Shown here in pieces: positions 18,816 through 26,389 of a DNA stretch of 49,953 nucleotides. This DNA is from Pelagibacteraceae bacterium AG-390-A23 (lineage in GTDB: Bacteria; Pseudomonadota; Alphaproteobacteria; Pelagibacterales; Pelagibacteraceae). The stretch lies in the NCBI GenBank assembly GCA_003279775.1, contig QCGW01000008.1, positions 1 to 49,953 on the forward strand, read 5' to 3'. The notes beneath the pieces are model-generated. The model was not told the DNA's origin. It did not search any database and was given only the letters and a program-made list of their open reading frames with translations. Numbering within the stretch: the stretch's first letter is position 1; every line of letters starts with the position of its first letter. The translations under genes were made by a program, and so were the position numbers.

Positions 18816-19817
18816 ATGGAAGTAAAATTAGAAAAATGGCACAAATGCCAAGTTGATAAAGAGGTCCTAAAAGAACTTTCAAAGAAATCTGATTTAAAAG
18901 GACTTCAGCATGTTTCAGTTTTTTTTGGATTATTATTGATAACAGGAATTCTTGCATATCAAACATGGGGTACATGGTGGTCAGTATTTTGGTTTTTAGT
19001 TTATGGAAATATTTATTCCTTCTCTAATCCTTTATGGCATGAGACAGGTCACAAAACAGCATTTCAATCAAAATTATTAAATGAATTTTTTTATTATATC
19101 TCATCATACATGGCTAACTTTGAACCAACAAGATGGAGATACACACATTTTGTTCACCACGGAAATACTTACTCAACAGAAAATCCTTTTGATCATGAAA
19201 TTGAATATGGCAATGATTTAAAAGAAACACCAAAAAGATTAATTATAAATATAATTCCATTTTTAGATTTAGTTTTTTTTAAAAAACATATTTCATTTGA
19301 AATTATTCAACACGCTTTAGGAATAAAAACAAAAGTTATGCAAGACAGCATTCCAGAAAATGCACAAGCAAAAGCAATTTTTATTTCAAGAATTTATGTA
19401 GCTATTTGGCTTTTAATTATTTTATGGTCTATACTTGTTTCATCTTGGATGCCTTTATTATTTTTTGTGTTACCACAATTTTATGGAAAAACTTTACATA
19501 AACTTGTTGCATTCACTCAGCACGCAGGTTTAGCTAGAAATATAAAAGATCACAGAGTTACATCGCGTGAGATGTATTTAAATCCAATACTAAGCTTTTT
19601 ATATTGGAAAATGGAGTACCATTTAACTCATCACATGTTTCCAACTGTTCCATCATATAATCTTGATAAATTGCACCACCATATAAAAGATCAATTACCA
19701 AAGCCAAATGACGGATTAATAGACGCTTATAAAGAAATTATCCCTGCGTTAATGAAACAAAAAGAAGATACAAGCTATTTTATAAAAAAAGAGTTACCCG
19801 AACCTCAAAATCTTTAA
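18816..19817 (+). CDS. Membrane fatty acid desaturase/hydroxylase family protein
   Basis: A 333-residue integral membrane di-iron enzyme of the fatty acid desaturase superfamily. The three histidine boxes are HETGH (residues 75-79), HFVHHG (111-116) and HLTHH (269-273), with extra histidines in TQHAGLARNIKDHR between boxes 2 and 3. Hydrophobic pairs lie around 33-70 and 188-220. The superfamily includes acyl-lipid desaturases, alkane and xylene hydroxylases and carotenoid oxygenases; the substrate cannot be fixed. It sits 102 bases after proteorhodopsin, beyond a terminator, and directly before a ferredoxin and its reductase, which look like its redox partners. An ATG at 18816 is used. Confidence 0.88.
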   Translation: MEVKLEKWHKCQVDKEVLKELSKKSDLKGLQHVSVFFGLLLITGILAYQTWGTWWSVFWFLVYGNIYSFSNPLWHETGHKTAFQSKLLNEFFYYISSYMANFEPTRWRYTHFVHHGNTYSTENPFDHEIEYGNDLKETPKRLIINIIPFLDLVFFKKHISFEIIQHALGIKTKVMQDSIPENAQAKAIFISRIYVAIWLLIILWSILVSSWMPLLFFVLPQFYGKTLHKLVAFTQHAGLARNIKDHRVTSREMYLNPILSFLYWKMEYHLTHHMFPTVPSYNLDKLHHHIKDQLPKPNDGLIDAYKEIIPALMKQKEDTSYFIKKELPEPQNL

Positions 19818-19878
19818 AAATATACTAAGTATGATTTTACTTACTTGTCCTATTTAGATAAGAAACTATATATAACGC

Positions 19879-20199
19879 ATGGCAAAAATTACATATCATA
19901 CTCACGATAACAAAACTCATACGATAGATGTTCAAAAAGGTTTAACTGTGATGGAAGGTGCTGTGCAGAATGATATTCCAGGAATTGATGCAGATTGTGG
20001 AGGTGGAATGGCATGTGCTACCTGCCATGTTTATGTCAAAGAGGAATGGTTAGATAAGCTTCCAGCAAAAGAGGATGGAGAAGAAGATATGCTTGATATG
20101 GCGTTTGAACCAAAAAATAATAGTAGGTTAAGTTGTCAGCTAATAGTTTCTGATGAGTTAGATGGACTAGAAGTAAGTATCCCATCGAAGCAAGGTTAA
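19879..20199 (+). CDS. Adrenodoxin-type [2Fe-2S] ferredoxin
   Basis: A 106-residue soluble ferredoxin. The four cluster cysteines are Cys40, Cys46, Cys49 and Cys86, a C-x5-C-x2-C-x36-C spacing identical to that of adrenodoxin and putidaredoxin. The acidic stretch [14 protein letters not shown] (about residues 65-78) corresponds to the partner-docking helix of these proteins. Such ferredoxins carry single electrons from an NAD(P)H-dependent reductase to an oxygenase or to iron-sulfur assembly. The gene abuts the reductase exactly (TAA followed by ATG) and follows the desaturase by 61 bases, supporting a role as electron donor to that enzyme. A housekeeping Isc ferredoxin is less likely because no isc genes are nearby. 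Confidence 0.92.
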   Translation: MAKITYHTHDNKTHTIDVQKGLTVMEGAVQNDIPGIDADCGGGMACATCHVYVKEEWLDKLPAKEDGEEDMLDMAFEPKNNSRLSCQLIVSDELDGLEVSIPSKQG

Positions 20200-21216
20200 A
20201 TGAATAAAACAGATGTATTAATTATTGGAGCAGGGCCAACAGGGTTGTTTTGTGCTCATCAACTTGGAATTATAGGATTAAGTTGTGAGATAGTTGACAA
20301 TTTGGATAAAGCAGGTGGTCAATGTATAGAACTTTATCCTGATAAACCCATTTATGATATCCCAGCCGTACCAGAGTGCACTGGAGAGGAGTTAACTAAT
20401 AATCTTTTACAACAAATTAAACCTTTCAATGTCAATTTTCATTTAAATGAAAGAGTAGAAGAGCTAAAAAAAAATCAAAATAGATGGCATGTTAAAACCT
20501 CTGGTGGAGTAGAGTTTGATGTTGCAGCAATTGTAATAGCTGGTGGTGTTGGTTCTTTTGAGCCTAGAAAATTTTCAGTAAAAGAATGTGAAAAATTTGA
20601 AGGCGGTTCTTTATTTTACTCGATTAAAGATAAATCAATATTTAAAGATAAAACTATTTCAATATTTGGGGGAGGAGATTCTGCTTTAGATTGGGCTATA
20701 GAGCTATCTAATACTTCCAAAATAAATTTAATACATAGAAGAGATGGTTTTAGTGGAGCAGAGTCTAGTGTTCAAAAAGTAAAAGAGCTTAATGAACAAG
20801 GAAAGTTAAATTTATTTACAAAATATCAAATGGACTCTGTAAGTGGAGATAAACAAATTGAAACTGTTAAAATAAAACATGATGAAGGAGAAATTAAAGA
20901 GATTAAATCTGATTATGTATTAGGTTTTTTTGGTTTAATTATGCAACTTGGCCCTATTTTAGATTGGGGCTTAAATATAAATAAAAAAACTGTTGAAGTT
21001 AATACTGAAAATTTTGAAACTAATGTAAGTGGTATATTTGCTATAGGTGATATTTGTTCTTATCCAGGAAAATTAAAATTAATTCTTTCAGGCTTTCATG
21101 AAGGCGCATTGGCAGCAAGAGGTTGTTTTAAATATGCTAAACCAGATGAAAAATTAAGATTTGAATTCACAACAACTTCTAAAGCTGCACAAGAAAGACT
21201 TGGAATTAAAAAATGA
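20200..21216 (+). CDS. Thioredoxin reductase-like ferredoxin-NAD(P)+ reductase
   Basis: A 338-residue two-domain flavoprotein. The FAD-binding motif GAGPTGLFCAHQLG lies at about residues 10-23, a second nucleotide-binding motif IFGGGDSALDWAIEL at about 155-169, and the FAD-contacting IFAIGDICSYPGKLKLILSG near 275-294. The redox CxxC pair of true thioredoxin reductase is missing, which together with length and the C-terminal tail (FEFTTTSKAAQERLGI) matches the TrxR-like ferredoxin-NADP+ reductase group. It would pass electrons from NADPH to the adjacent ferredoxin. Its start follows the ferredoxin stop directly and its end overlaps the GST gene by four bases, indicating translational coupling. 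Confidence 0.9.
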   Translation: MNKTDVLIIGAGPTGLFCAHQLGIIGLSCEIVDNLDKAGGQCIELYPDKPIYDIPAVPECTGEELTNNLLQQIKPFNVNFHLNERVEELKKNQNRWHVKTSGGVEFDVAAIVIAGGVGSFEPRKFSVKECEKFEGGSLFYSIKDKSIFKDKTISIFGGGDSALDWAIELSNTSKINLIHRRDGFSGAESSVQKVKELNEQGKLNLFTKYQMDSVSGDKQIETVKIKHDEGEIKEIKSDYVLGFFGLIMQLGPILDWGLNINKKTVEVNTENFETNVSGIFAIGDICSYPGKLKLILSGFHEGALAARGCFKYAKPDEKLRFEFTTTSKAAQERLGIKK

Positions 21217-21839
21217 TAGAACTTTTTTCTGCCAATACTCCCAATGGATGGAAAATAAGTATTATGCTTGAAGAAATTGGTTATGAATACAAAGTAAACA
21301 AAGTTGATTTAGGTAAAGATGAACAATTTAAACCAGAGTATTTAAAAATAAGTCCATTTGGAAAAATTCCTGTCATCATTGATCATGAGAACAATAAAAG
21401 TATCTTCGAGTCTGGTGCAATATTAATGTATCTAGGTGATAAAAGTGGAAAATTTTATAATGAAAAAAATAGACTGGTTATTAATCAATGGTTGATGGCT
21501 CAAATGGGAACTGTTGGACCTATGATTGGTCAACATCATCAGTTTCATCACTATAATCCTGGCAAAAGTGAATTTGGAGAAGAAAGATACTTTAAAATTA
21601 CTAAAAGAATTTATGGAGAATTAGATACAAGATTAAAAGAGTCTAAATTTCTTGCAGGTAACGATTATACAATTGCTGATATTGCTACTTGGCCGTGGAT
21701 GGCTAGACACGAATGGCATGATATTGGATTGAAGAATTATAAAAATTTAGCTAGATGGTATTTGGAAATAGCAGATCGTGAAGCTGTAGTCAGAGGTTAT
21801 AGTTTTATGGATAAAGATGCTAAAATTCCTAAATTTTAA
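21213..21839 (+). CDS. Glutathione S-transferase family protein
   Basis: A 208-residue cytosolic GST. The N-terminal thioredoxin-fold domain includes FSANTPNGWKISIMLEEIGY, the cis-proline block SPFGKIPVIID (about residues 46-56) and the glutathione gamma-glutamyl contact ESGAILMYLG. The C-terminal helical domain has the N-capping motif NDYTIADIATWPW. The early ANTPNGWKI block resembles the YghU/Nu-class and related bacterial GSTs, which act as glutathione-dependent disulfide-bond reductases. The ATG overlaps the ferredoxin-reductase stop (ATGA), placing it in the same operon. It may protect against products of the oxygenase chain, but that is inference. Confidence 0.88.
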   Translation: MIELFSANTPNGWKISIMLEEIGYEYKVNKVDLGKDEQFKPEYLKISPFGKIPVIIDHENNKSIFESGAILMYLGDKSGKFYNEKNRLVINQWLMAQMGTVGPMIGQHHQFHHYNPGKSEFGEERYFKITKRIYGELDTRLKESKFLAGNDYTIADIATWPWMARHEWHDIGLKNYKNLARWYLEIADREAVVRGYSFMDKDAKIPKF

Positions 21840-21842
21840 AAT

Positions 21843-21938
21843 TTATCCAAACAATCTGTAAAGAGTACTAAGTATTCCATAACCTGAAAATTCAATAGCA
21901 ACAATTATAATAATTATTAAGATTAATTTTTTATTCAT
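21843..21938 (-). CDS. Micro-protein, one predicted TM helix (31 aa)
   Basis: A 31-residue minus-strand frame beginning MNKKLILIIIIIVAIEF and ending in LSTLYRLFG. It has a basic start, a single Ile-rich hydrophobic helix (about residues 4-16) and a short amphipathic tail. Its ATG overlaps the stop of the preceding 38-residue frame (ATGA), the same coupling seen between annotated gene pairs in this window. I do not recognise a family. The region has no other gene, and the hydrophobic character could arise by chance in AT-rich DNA, so support is moderate. Confidence 0.45.
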   Translation of the reverse strand: MNKKLILIIIIIVAIEFSGYGILSTLYRLFG

Positions 21939-22051
21939 TTTAAAAATAAATATAACAACAACACAATCCAGAAGAAAGGATAGTAAAAATAAATATATTT
22001 CTTTGCAAAAAGAAAGGATATTGAGCTTTGTTTAGATGATTTTTTTCTCAT
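21935..22051 (-). CDS. Micro-protein, one predicted TM helix (38 aa)
   Basis: A 38-residue minus-strand frame whose ATG lies 2 bases after the dksA stop codon. The N-terminal half is basic and Ser-rich (MRKKSSKQSS), followed by an aromatic then aliphatic stretch from residue 19 to 37 (YIYFYYPFFWIVLLLYLFL), predicted to span the membrane. It ends in an ATGA overlap with a second micro-protein. No separate ribosome site is obvious, so translation would depend on coupling to dksA. No family recognised. The tandem arrangement is what makes it more than a random open frame. Confidence 0.45.
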   Translation of the reverse strand: MRKKSSKQSSISFLFAKKYIYFYYPFFWIVLLLYLFLK

Positions 22052-22053
22052 TG

Positions 22054-22569
22054 CTAATCATCTGCATGAACTTTTTCTTCTTTTTCATGCTTTTCTTGTG
22101 CTGCAATAGTGTATTTAGCAACAGGTCTTGCCATTAATCTTTTTAATCCAATTGGCTCTGCTGTATCTAAACAATAACCATAAGTATCTTCTCTAATTCT
22201 TCTTAACGCCTTATCAATTTCTGAAATTAATTTAATTTGTCTATTAATTGCTTTCATCTCTACATTGCTATCAATATATGAGTTAGCCTGGTCAACAATA
22301 TCAGCGGAAATATTATTGTCATCCATCCCACCATTATAAAGGGCTTCATTATTAGCTTTGATTAGTTCCTTTTTCCATTCAGTAAGTCTTATTCTGAAAT
22401 ACACTTTGTGTTTTTCACACATATATTTTTCAGTATCTTTTGGAACATAAGTTTTTGAAATTTTTACAGGACCTTTCGAAACAACTTTAGTTGAAGTTGG
22501 TTTTGCTTTACTTACAACTTTTGTTTTAGGTTTTGATACTTTTTTCTTTACTTTAGCAGTCTTTGGCAT
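22054..22569 (-). CDS. dksA: DksA/TraR-type RNA polymerase-binding regulator
   Basis: DksA binds the secondary channel of RNA polymerase and, with ppGpp, adjusts transcription in starvation. The 171-residue product has the coiled-coil region (about residues 60-130, including WKKELIKANNEAL and IDKALRRIREDTYG) and the C-terminal block YGYCLDTAEPIGLKRLMARPVAKYTIAAQEKHE. Only one cysteine of the four-cysteine zinc finger is present, as is usual in alphaproteobacterial DksA. The first 45 residues form a Lys/Ser/Thr/Pro-rich tail with repeats such as KKVSKPKTKVVSKAKPTSTK, unlike the short acidic start of E. coli DksA. It is divergent from the GT39 gene and followed by two tiny membrane frames. Confidence 0.9.
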   Translation of the reverse strand: MPKTAKVKKKVSKPKTKVVSKAKPTSTKVVSKGPVKISKTYVPKDTEKYMCEKHKVYFRIRLTEWKKELIKANNEALYNGGMDDNNISADIVDQANSYIDSNVEMKAINRQIKLISEIDKALRRIREDTYGYCLDTAEPIGLKRLMARPVAKYTIAAQEKHEKEEKVHADD

Positions 22570-22647
22570 AGCTTAATTTTAATCGCTCGAAGTATATTCA
22601 GCAAATTAGGGGTGTCAAGCAAGCTTAATTGTTATAAATATTTATAA

Positions 22648-23970
22648 ATGACTATTAATAACAAAAATATTGATAATGTTTTTTATATTTTTGTTATAGC
22701 TCATCTAATTTTTTGGACTTTGATTCCATCACTCACAAATCATAATTTACCACTAGATACAATCGAAGCTTTAGCTTGGGGAAGTAATTTGGATTGGGGA
22801 TTTAATAAACATCCACCGATGAGCGCTTTTTTTCCTGAAGTTTTATATCAAATTTTTGGACCTCAAGATTGGGTTTATTATTTATTAAGTCAAATTTTTG
22901 TAATTACTTCTTTTTATTTTGTTTTTAAATTTTCAAAAGAAATATTTAATAACAAGGTGTTAGCTTTAATTTCTGTATTATTAATTGAAGCAATTTACTT
23001 TTATAACTTCACCACACCAGAATTTAATGTAAATGTATGTCAATTACCTTTCTGGTCTTTAACAGTTTATTATTCTTGGAAAATATATAGCGGCAAAGAT
23101 ATAAAGTTTTTAGATTATTTTTTAGTAGGATTATTCGCTGCTTTTGGCTTTTTATCAAAATATCTATTTATTTACCTTCTAGTTTCTATTGATCTTTTAT
23201 TTATTTATTTAATATTTTTTAAAAAAGAGAGAAAATTTGATTTTAAATATCTGATCACACTTGAAGTCTTCTTGATAGTTTTAGTCCCACATTTAATTTG
23301 GTTAAATAATAATGAATTTATTACAATTACTTATGGATTAGCAAGAACTGGCTTAGAACAATCTAGCTTTATAGATCATATTAAATTTCCAGTAATTTTT
23401 TTATTCAAACAAGTGGGGATCTTAATTCCTTTCCTAATATTATCTTGGTTATTGGTTAAACAAATTAAATTGAATTTAAATTTTAAAGATAAAAAATTAC
23501 TATTTTTATTAGCTATTAATATTTTGCCAATAATTTTTATGTTTTTAACTGCATTAATTACTGGGTCAAAAATTAGAACAATGTGGATGACACCATTCTA
23601 TTTATTTTTTGGCACATTGTTTGTTTATTTGTTTCAATCTCAAATCTATCTTAAAAAGTTAAAACCATTTATGATTGGGTTTATTTTCTTTTTCTTTTTA
23701 TCACCAGCACTTTACGCCTATGTTTCAATTTCAAATGATAATAAAAGAACTGATTACATGGGAAAAGAAATTGCAATAAAAACTCAATATGCTTGGGATC
23801 AGCAATTTGATACAAAAATAAATGTAGTTTTAGGTGATGAATGGAATGCTGGAAATTTATCTTATCATTTAAAATCAAGACCAATTTGGGAAGGTTTTGT
23901 TGAAAGAGAAAAACTTGATCAATTGCAAGACTATATGTGTCTTGATAGTATTTGCGTAGGTTCAAGATAG
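22648..23970 (+). CDS. GT39-type (ArnT/PMT-like) membrane glycosyltransferase
   Basis: A 440-residue multi-spanning inner-membrane protein with roughly nine to ten hydrophobic helices. The first periplasmic loop has the family's acidic and aromatic residues in LPLDTIEALAWGSNLDWGFNKHPPMSA, matching the Glycos_transf PMT_2 domain in which an Asp/Glu accepts the polyprenyl-phosphate sugar. Such enzymes move a sugar from a lipid-phosphate donor to lipid A, glycolipid or protein on the periplasmic side. A C-terminal periplasmic domain follows (about residues 355-440, VVLGDEWNAGNLSYHL). The GT2 gene begins at the very next base after its stop, suggesting that the GT2 makes the lipid-linked donor. 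Confidence 0.8.
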   Translation: MTINNKNIDNVFYIFVIAHLIFWTLIPSLTNHNLPLDTIEALAWGSNLDWGFNKHPPMSAFFPEVLYQIFGPQDWVYYLLSQIFVITSFYFVFKFSKEIFNNKVLALISVLLIEAIYFYNFTTPEFNVNVCQLPFWSLTVYYSWKIYSGKDIKFLDYFLVGLFAAFGFLSKYLFIYLLVSIDLLFIYLIFFKKERKFDFKYLITLEVFLIVLVPHLIWLNNNEFITITYGLARTGLEQSSFIDHIKFPVIFLFKQVGILIPFLILSWLLVKQIKLNLNFKDKKLLFLLAINILPIIFMFLTALITGSKIRTMWMTPFYLFFGTLFVYLFQSQIYLKKLKPFMIGFIFFFFLSPALYAYVSISNDNKRTDYMGKEIAIKTQYAWDQQFDTKINVVLGDEWNAGNLSYHLKSRPIWEGFVEREKLDQLQDYMCLDSICVGSR

Positions 23971-24840
23971 ATGAAATATGTAATTTTAATTCCAATTTAT
24001 AACGACAGAGAGTCTTTAAAGTTACTGGTAGAAAATATTAATTCTGAAATAAAGGATTTAAATCATGAAATATCAATAGTTGTTATAAATGATGCTTCCT
24101 CTCAACAGATTATTGATACTTATCCAAATATTGAAAATATTAATTCTCTAGAGATCATAAACATGAAAGAGAATAGAGGTCACGCAAGATGTATTGCATC
24201 TGGTTTAAAATATATCTTTGAAAAAAAAGAACTCGATTTTGTTATCCCAATGGATGGAGATGGAGAGGATAGACCAGAAGAAATTAAAAATTTTATTCAA
24301 CTTTCAGCACAATCTAGTGAAAAATCTGTTATTGGTGAAAGAGTTAAAAGATCTGAGGGGATAATTTTTAAAGCTTGCTATCAGTTTCATAAATTTTTAA
24401 CTTTAGCTTTTACAGGACATTCAATTAAATTTGGTAATTTTACATGTCTATCTAAATCAACCGTAAAGAAATTGTTAGAAGAAAAAGCAACATGGAATAG
24501 TTTTTCAGGATCTTTAAAAAAAGTAGAGAAAGAACTTGTTTCAATGCCATCTATTAGAGGAAAAAGATATTTTGGCCCATCCCAAATGAGTTTTTTTAAT
24601 TTATTAAAACATTCTCTTTCTATTATTAGTGTTTTTAGAAAAACTGTTCTAATTCGATCGGCTTTATTTATTATTTTTTATATATTACTGATCAAAAGCT
24701 ATGCTTCAGTAATTACTTCATTGCCATTAGTTTTGTTATTGATAATGATTTATTCAATTTCTAGTTTAGCCTTAAGAGAGAATATTGATGAGTTTAATAA
24801 TTCGTTAAACAATATTCATGAAATAGATAAAATTAAGTAA
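23971..24840 (+). CDS. GT2 family glycosyltransferase (polyprenyl-phosphate sugar synthase-like)
   Basis: A 289-residue GT-A fold glycosyltransferase. The N-terminus ILIPIYNDRESLKLLVENI and the DGDGEDRPEE block (about residues 91-100), containing the metal-binding Asp residues, fit dolichol-phosphate mannose synthase, ArnC and GtrB-like enzymes. Two hydrophobic segments at about 226-265 (TVLIRSALFIIFYILLI and SLPLVLLLIMIYSI) would anchor it to the inner membrane. It would transfer a nucleotide sugar to a polyprenyl phosphate, supplying the GT39 enzyme encoded immediately upstream. The sugar is unknown. Codon usage and composition match the neighbouring genes. Confidence 0.82.
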   Translation: MKYVILIPIYNDRESLKLLVENINSEIKDLNHEISIVVINDASSQQIIDTYPNIENINSLEIINMKENRGHARCIASGLKYIFEKKELDFVIPMDGDGEDRPEEIKNFIQLSAQSSEKSVIGERVKRSEGIIFKACYQFHKFLTLAFTGHSIKFGNFTCLSKSTVKKLLEEKATWNSFSGSLKKVEKELVSMPSIRGKRYFGPSQMSFFNLLKHSLSIISVFRKTVLIRSALFIIFYILLIKSYASVITSLPLVLLLIMIYSISSLALRENIDEFNNSLNNIHEIDKIK

Positions 24841-24852
24841 ATGCATTTGTTA

Positions 24853-24881
24853 TTGACTTAAAAATTTTTATTCATTATCAT
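24853..24881 (+). promoter_or_regulatory. Sigma-70-type promoter before the DUF1800 gene
   Basis: TTGACT (24853-24858), a 17-base spacer, then TATCAT (24876-24881). It stands in the 103-base gap between the GT2 gene and the DUF1800 gene and would drive the secreted-protein cluster through 30.1 kb. Transcription would begin near 24888, leaving a leader of about 55 bases. Confidence 0.55.
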
Positions 24882-24943
24882 TATTTTCAATGGAGCAAGT
24901 CTGGTTGTGCTGACTTGTAAAACAAGGGACAACAAATAAAAAT

Positions 24944-26389
24944 ATGAAGAATTTTTTTAGAAAAGTTGCCTTTGGCTTAAAACCAGATGAAAAAGCACCC
25001 TCTGATCCGTTAGTTTGGGCTCAAAAACAAGTCGAGTCAATTCCAGAATTTAACTGGAAAGGCAAACATATCTATTCTGAAAAAGAAATGAGAAAGTATT
25101 GGATAACCCAAAGGGTTGAGGAAAATACTACATTAAGAAAAAAATACAAAAATGATCCAGAAGGTTTTAGGAGAGCTGAACGTAAATTAGAAGCTGATAC
25201 AGGAAAACATCTGTGGCCAGCTAACGAACTGTGTATCAGACATGCTGAAGGTTTAAGGGGCGATCATCCAGTTTTTGCTAAGCTTTGGTATTTTTGGGGA
25301 AATCATTTTACGATAAGTGACACTCAAACATTAGGTTCGTATTCTACTGGAGCTTATCAGAGAGAATTTTTAAGAGCTAATATGGATAAAAATTTTGAGA
25401 CAATGGTAACAGAAGCAACACTTGCATGGCCAATGATTATGCACTTGGATAATAAAGATAATATAGGTCCTAAATCAAGAAGTGGTAAGGAGGAATGGAG
25501 AAGAAGAGAAAAAGAACCAGCTACTATCAATGAAAATCATGCAAGAGAGCTAATGGAGCTTCATACTATTTCTCCAGATGGAGGCTACACACAAGAAGAC
25601 GTAATTGAACTTGCAAAAATTATGACAGGCTGGAGACCAAAGTGGACTAAAATGAAAGATCATGGGCATGATGTTAGTTTTGACTCAGAAAGACATGAGC
25701 CAGGAAAAAAGAGAGTATTAGGAAAAGAGTATAAAAGAGGAAGAAAAGGTATAAAACTGGCTATAAAGGATTTAGTTAACCATCCATCTTGTAGAGAATT
25801 TATTGCAACAAAGCTTTGTAGATATTTAATTACTGACGAACCAACACCTCAAATGATTGCTCCAATTATAAAAGCGTGGGATCAATCAGATGGATTTTTG
25901 CCAGAAGTTCATAAAGCTGCAATCAAAGTTGCATTTGAACACACTGATAAATATAGAAAATTTCAAAATCCTGAAAATTGGTGGCTTACAGCAATAAATA
26001 TGTCAGGATCAACTTACTCATATCCAGTTAAAGAAAAATTAATTGATAGTCATCCATTGGGTATTAAACCATTTGGAGATATTAGCGATCAAGCATGGTT
26101 CTTAGAAGATTTAGGTTGTCATCCTTATAGACAAAAACAACCTAATGGATTTTCAGATTTTGAAAAAGACTGGCTATCAACTGAATTAATTATAAGAAGA
26201 ATAATGTTCGCCAAAAAAGCTTTTCACAAATATAATGTGAAAGATCAATTAGACGAAAATATTCATGAAAAAATAATTCGTAATAATTTTGATAATCCGG
26301 ATAAAATTTTAAAAATTGTATCGAAAGCAAAGACTAACGAGGAAAAACATATTATATTATTTAATTTACCGGAGGTATTAAAAGCATGA
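24944..26389 (+). CDS. DUF1800 family protein
   Basis: A 481-residue protein of the DUF1800 family, function not established. Recognisable family blocks are HAEGLRGDHPVFAKLWYFWGNHFTIS (around residue 100), MIMHLDNKDNIG, ENHARELMELHTISPDGGYTQEDVIELAKIMTGW and FIATKLCRYLITDEPTP, ending with a C-terminal helical part. The ENHARELMELH block is the family hallmark. No strong signal peptide is seen at the start (MKNFFRKVAFGLKPDEK), although the partner gene has a Tat signal. DUF1800 genes are commonly found beside DUF1501 genes in marine and other bacteria, as here, with a four-base ATGA overlap. The pair is thought to act in the envelope, without a known reaction. Confidence 0.9.
   Translation: MKNFFRKVAFGLKPDEKAPSDPLVWAQKQVESIPEFNWKGKHIYSEKEMRKYWITQRVEENTTLRKKYKNDPEGFRRAERKLEADTGKHLWPANELCIRHAEGLRGDHPVFAKLWYFWGNHFTISDTQTLGSYSTGAYQREFLRANMDKNFETMVTEATLAWPMIMHLDNKDNIGPKSRSGKEEWRRREKEPATINENHARELMELHTISPDGGYTQEDVIELAKIMTGWRPKWTKMKDHGHDVSFDSERHEPGKKRVLGKEYKRGRKGIKLAIKDLVNHPSCREFIATKLCRYLITDEPTPQMIAPIIKAWDQSDGFLPEVHKAAIKVAFEHTDKYRKFQNPENWWLTAINMSGSTYSYPVKEKLIDSHPLGIKPFGDISDQAWFLEDLGCHPYRQKQPNGFSDFEKDWLSTELIIRRIMFAKKAFHKYNVKDQLDENIHEKIIRNNFDNPDKILKIVSKAKTNEEKHIILFNLPEVLKA

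Noticed and set aside
21973-22020. Direct repeat AGAAAGGATA (21973-21982 and 22011-22020)
   Set aside because: Ten bases repeated once in AT-rich DNA, within a putative micro-ORF; no further copies or target-site features.
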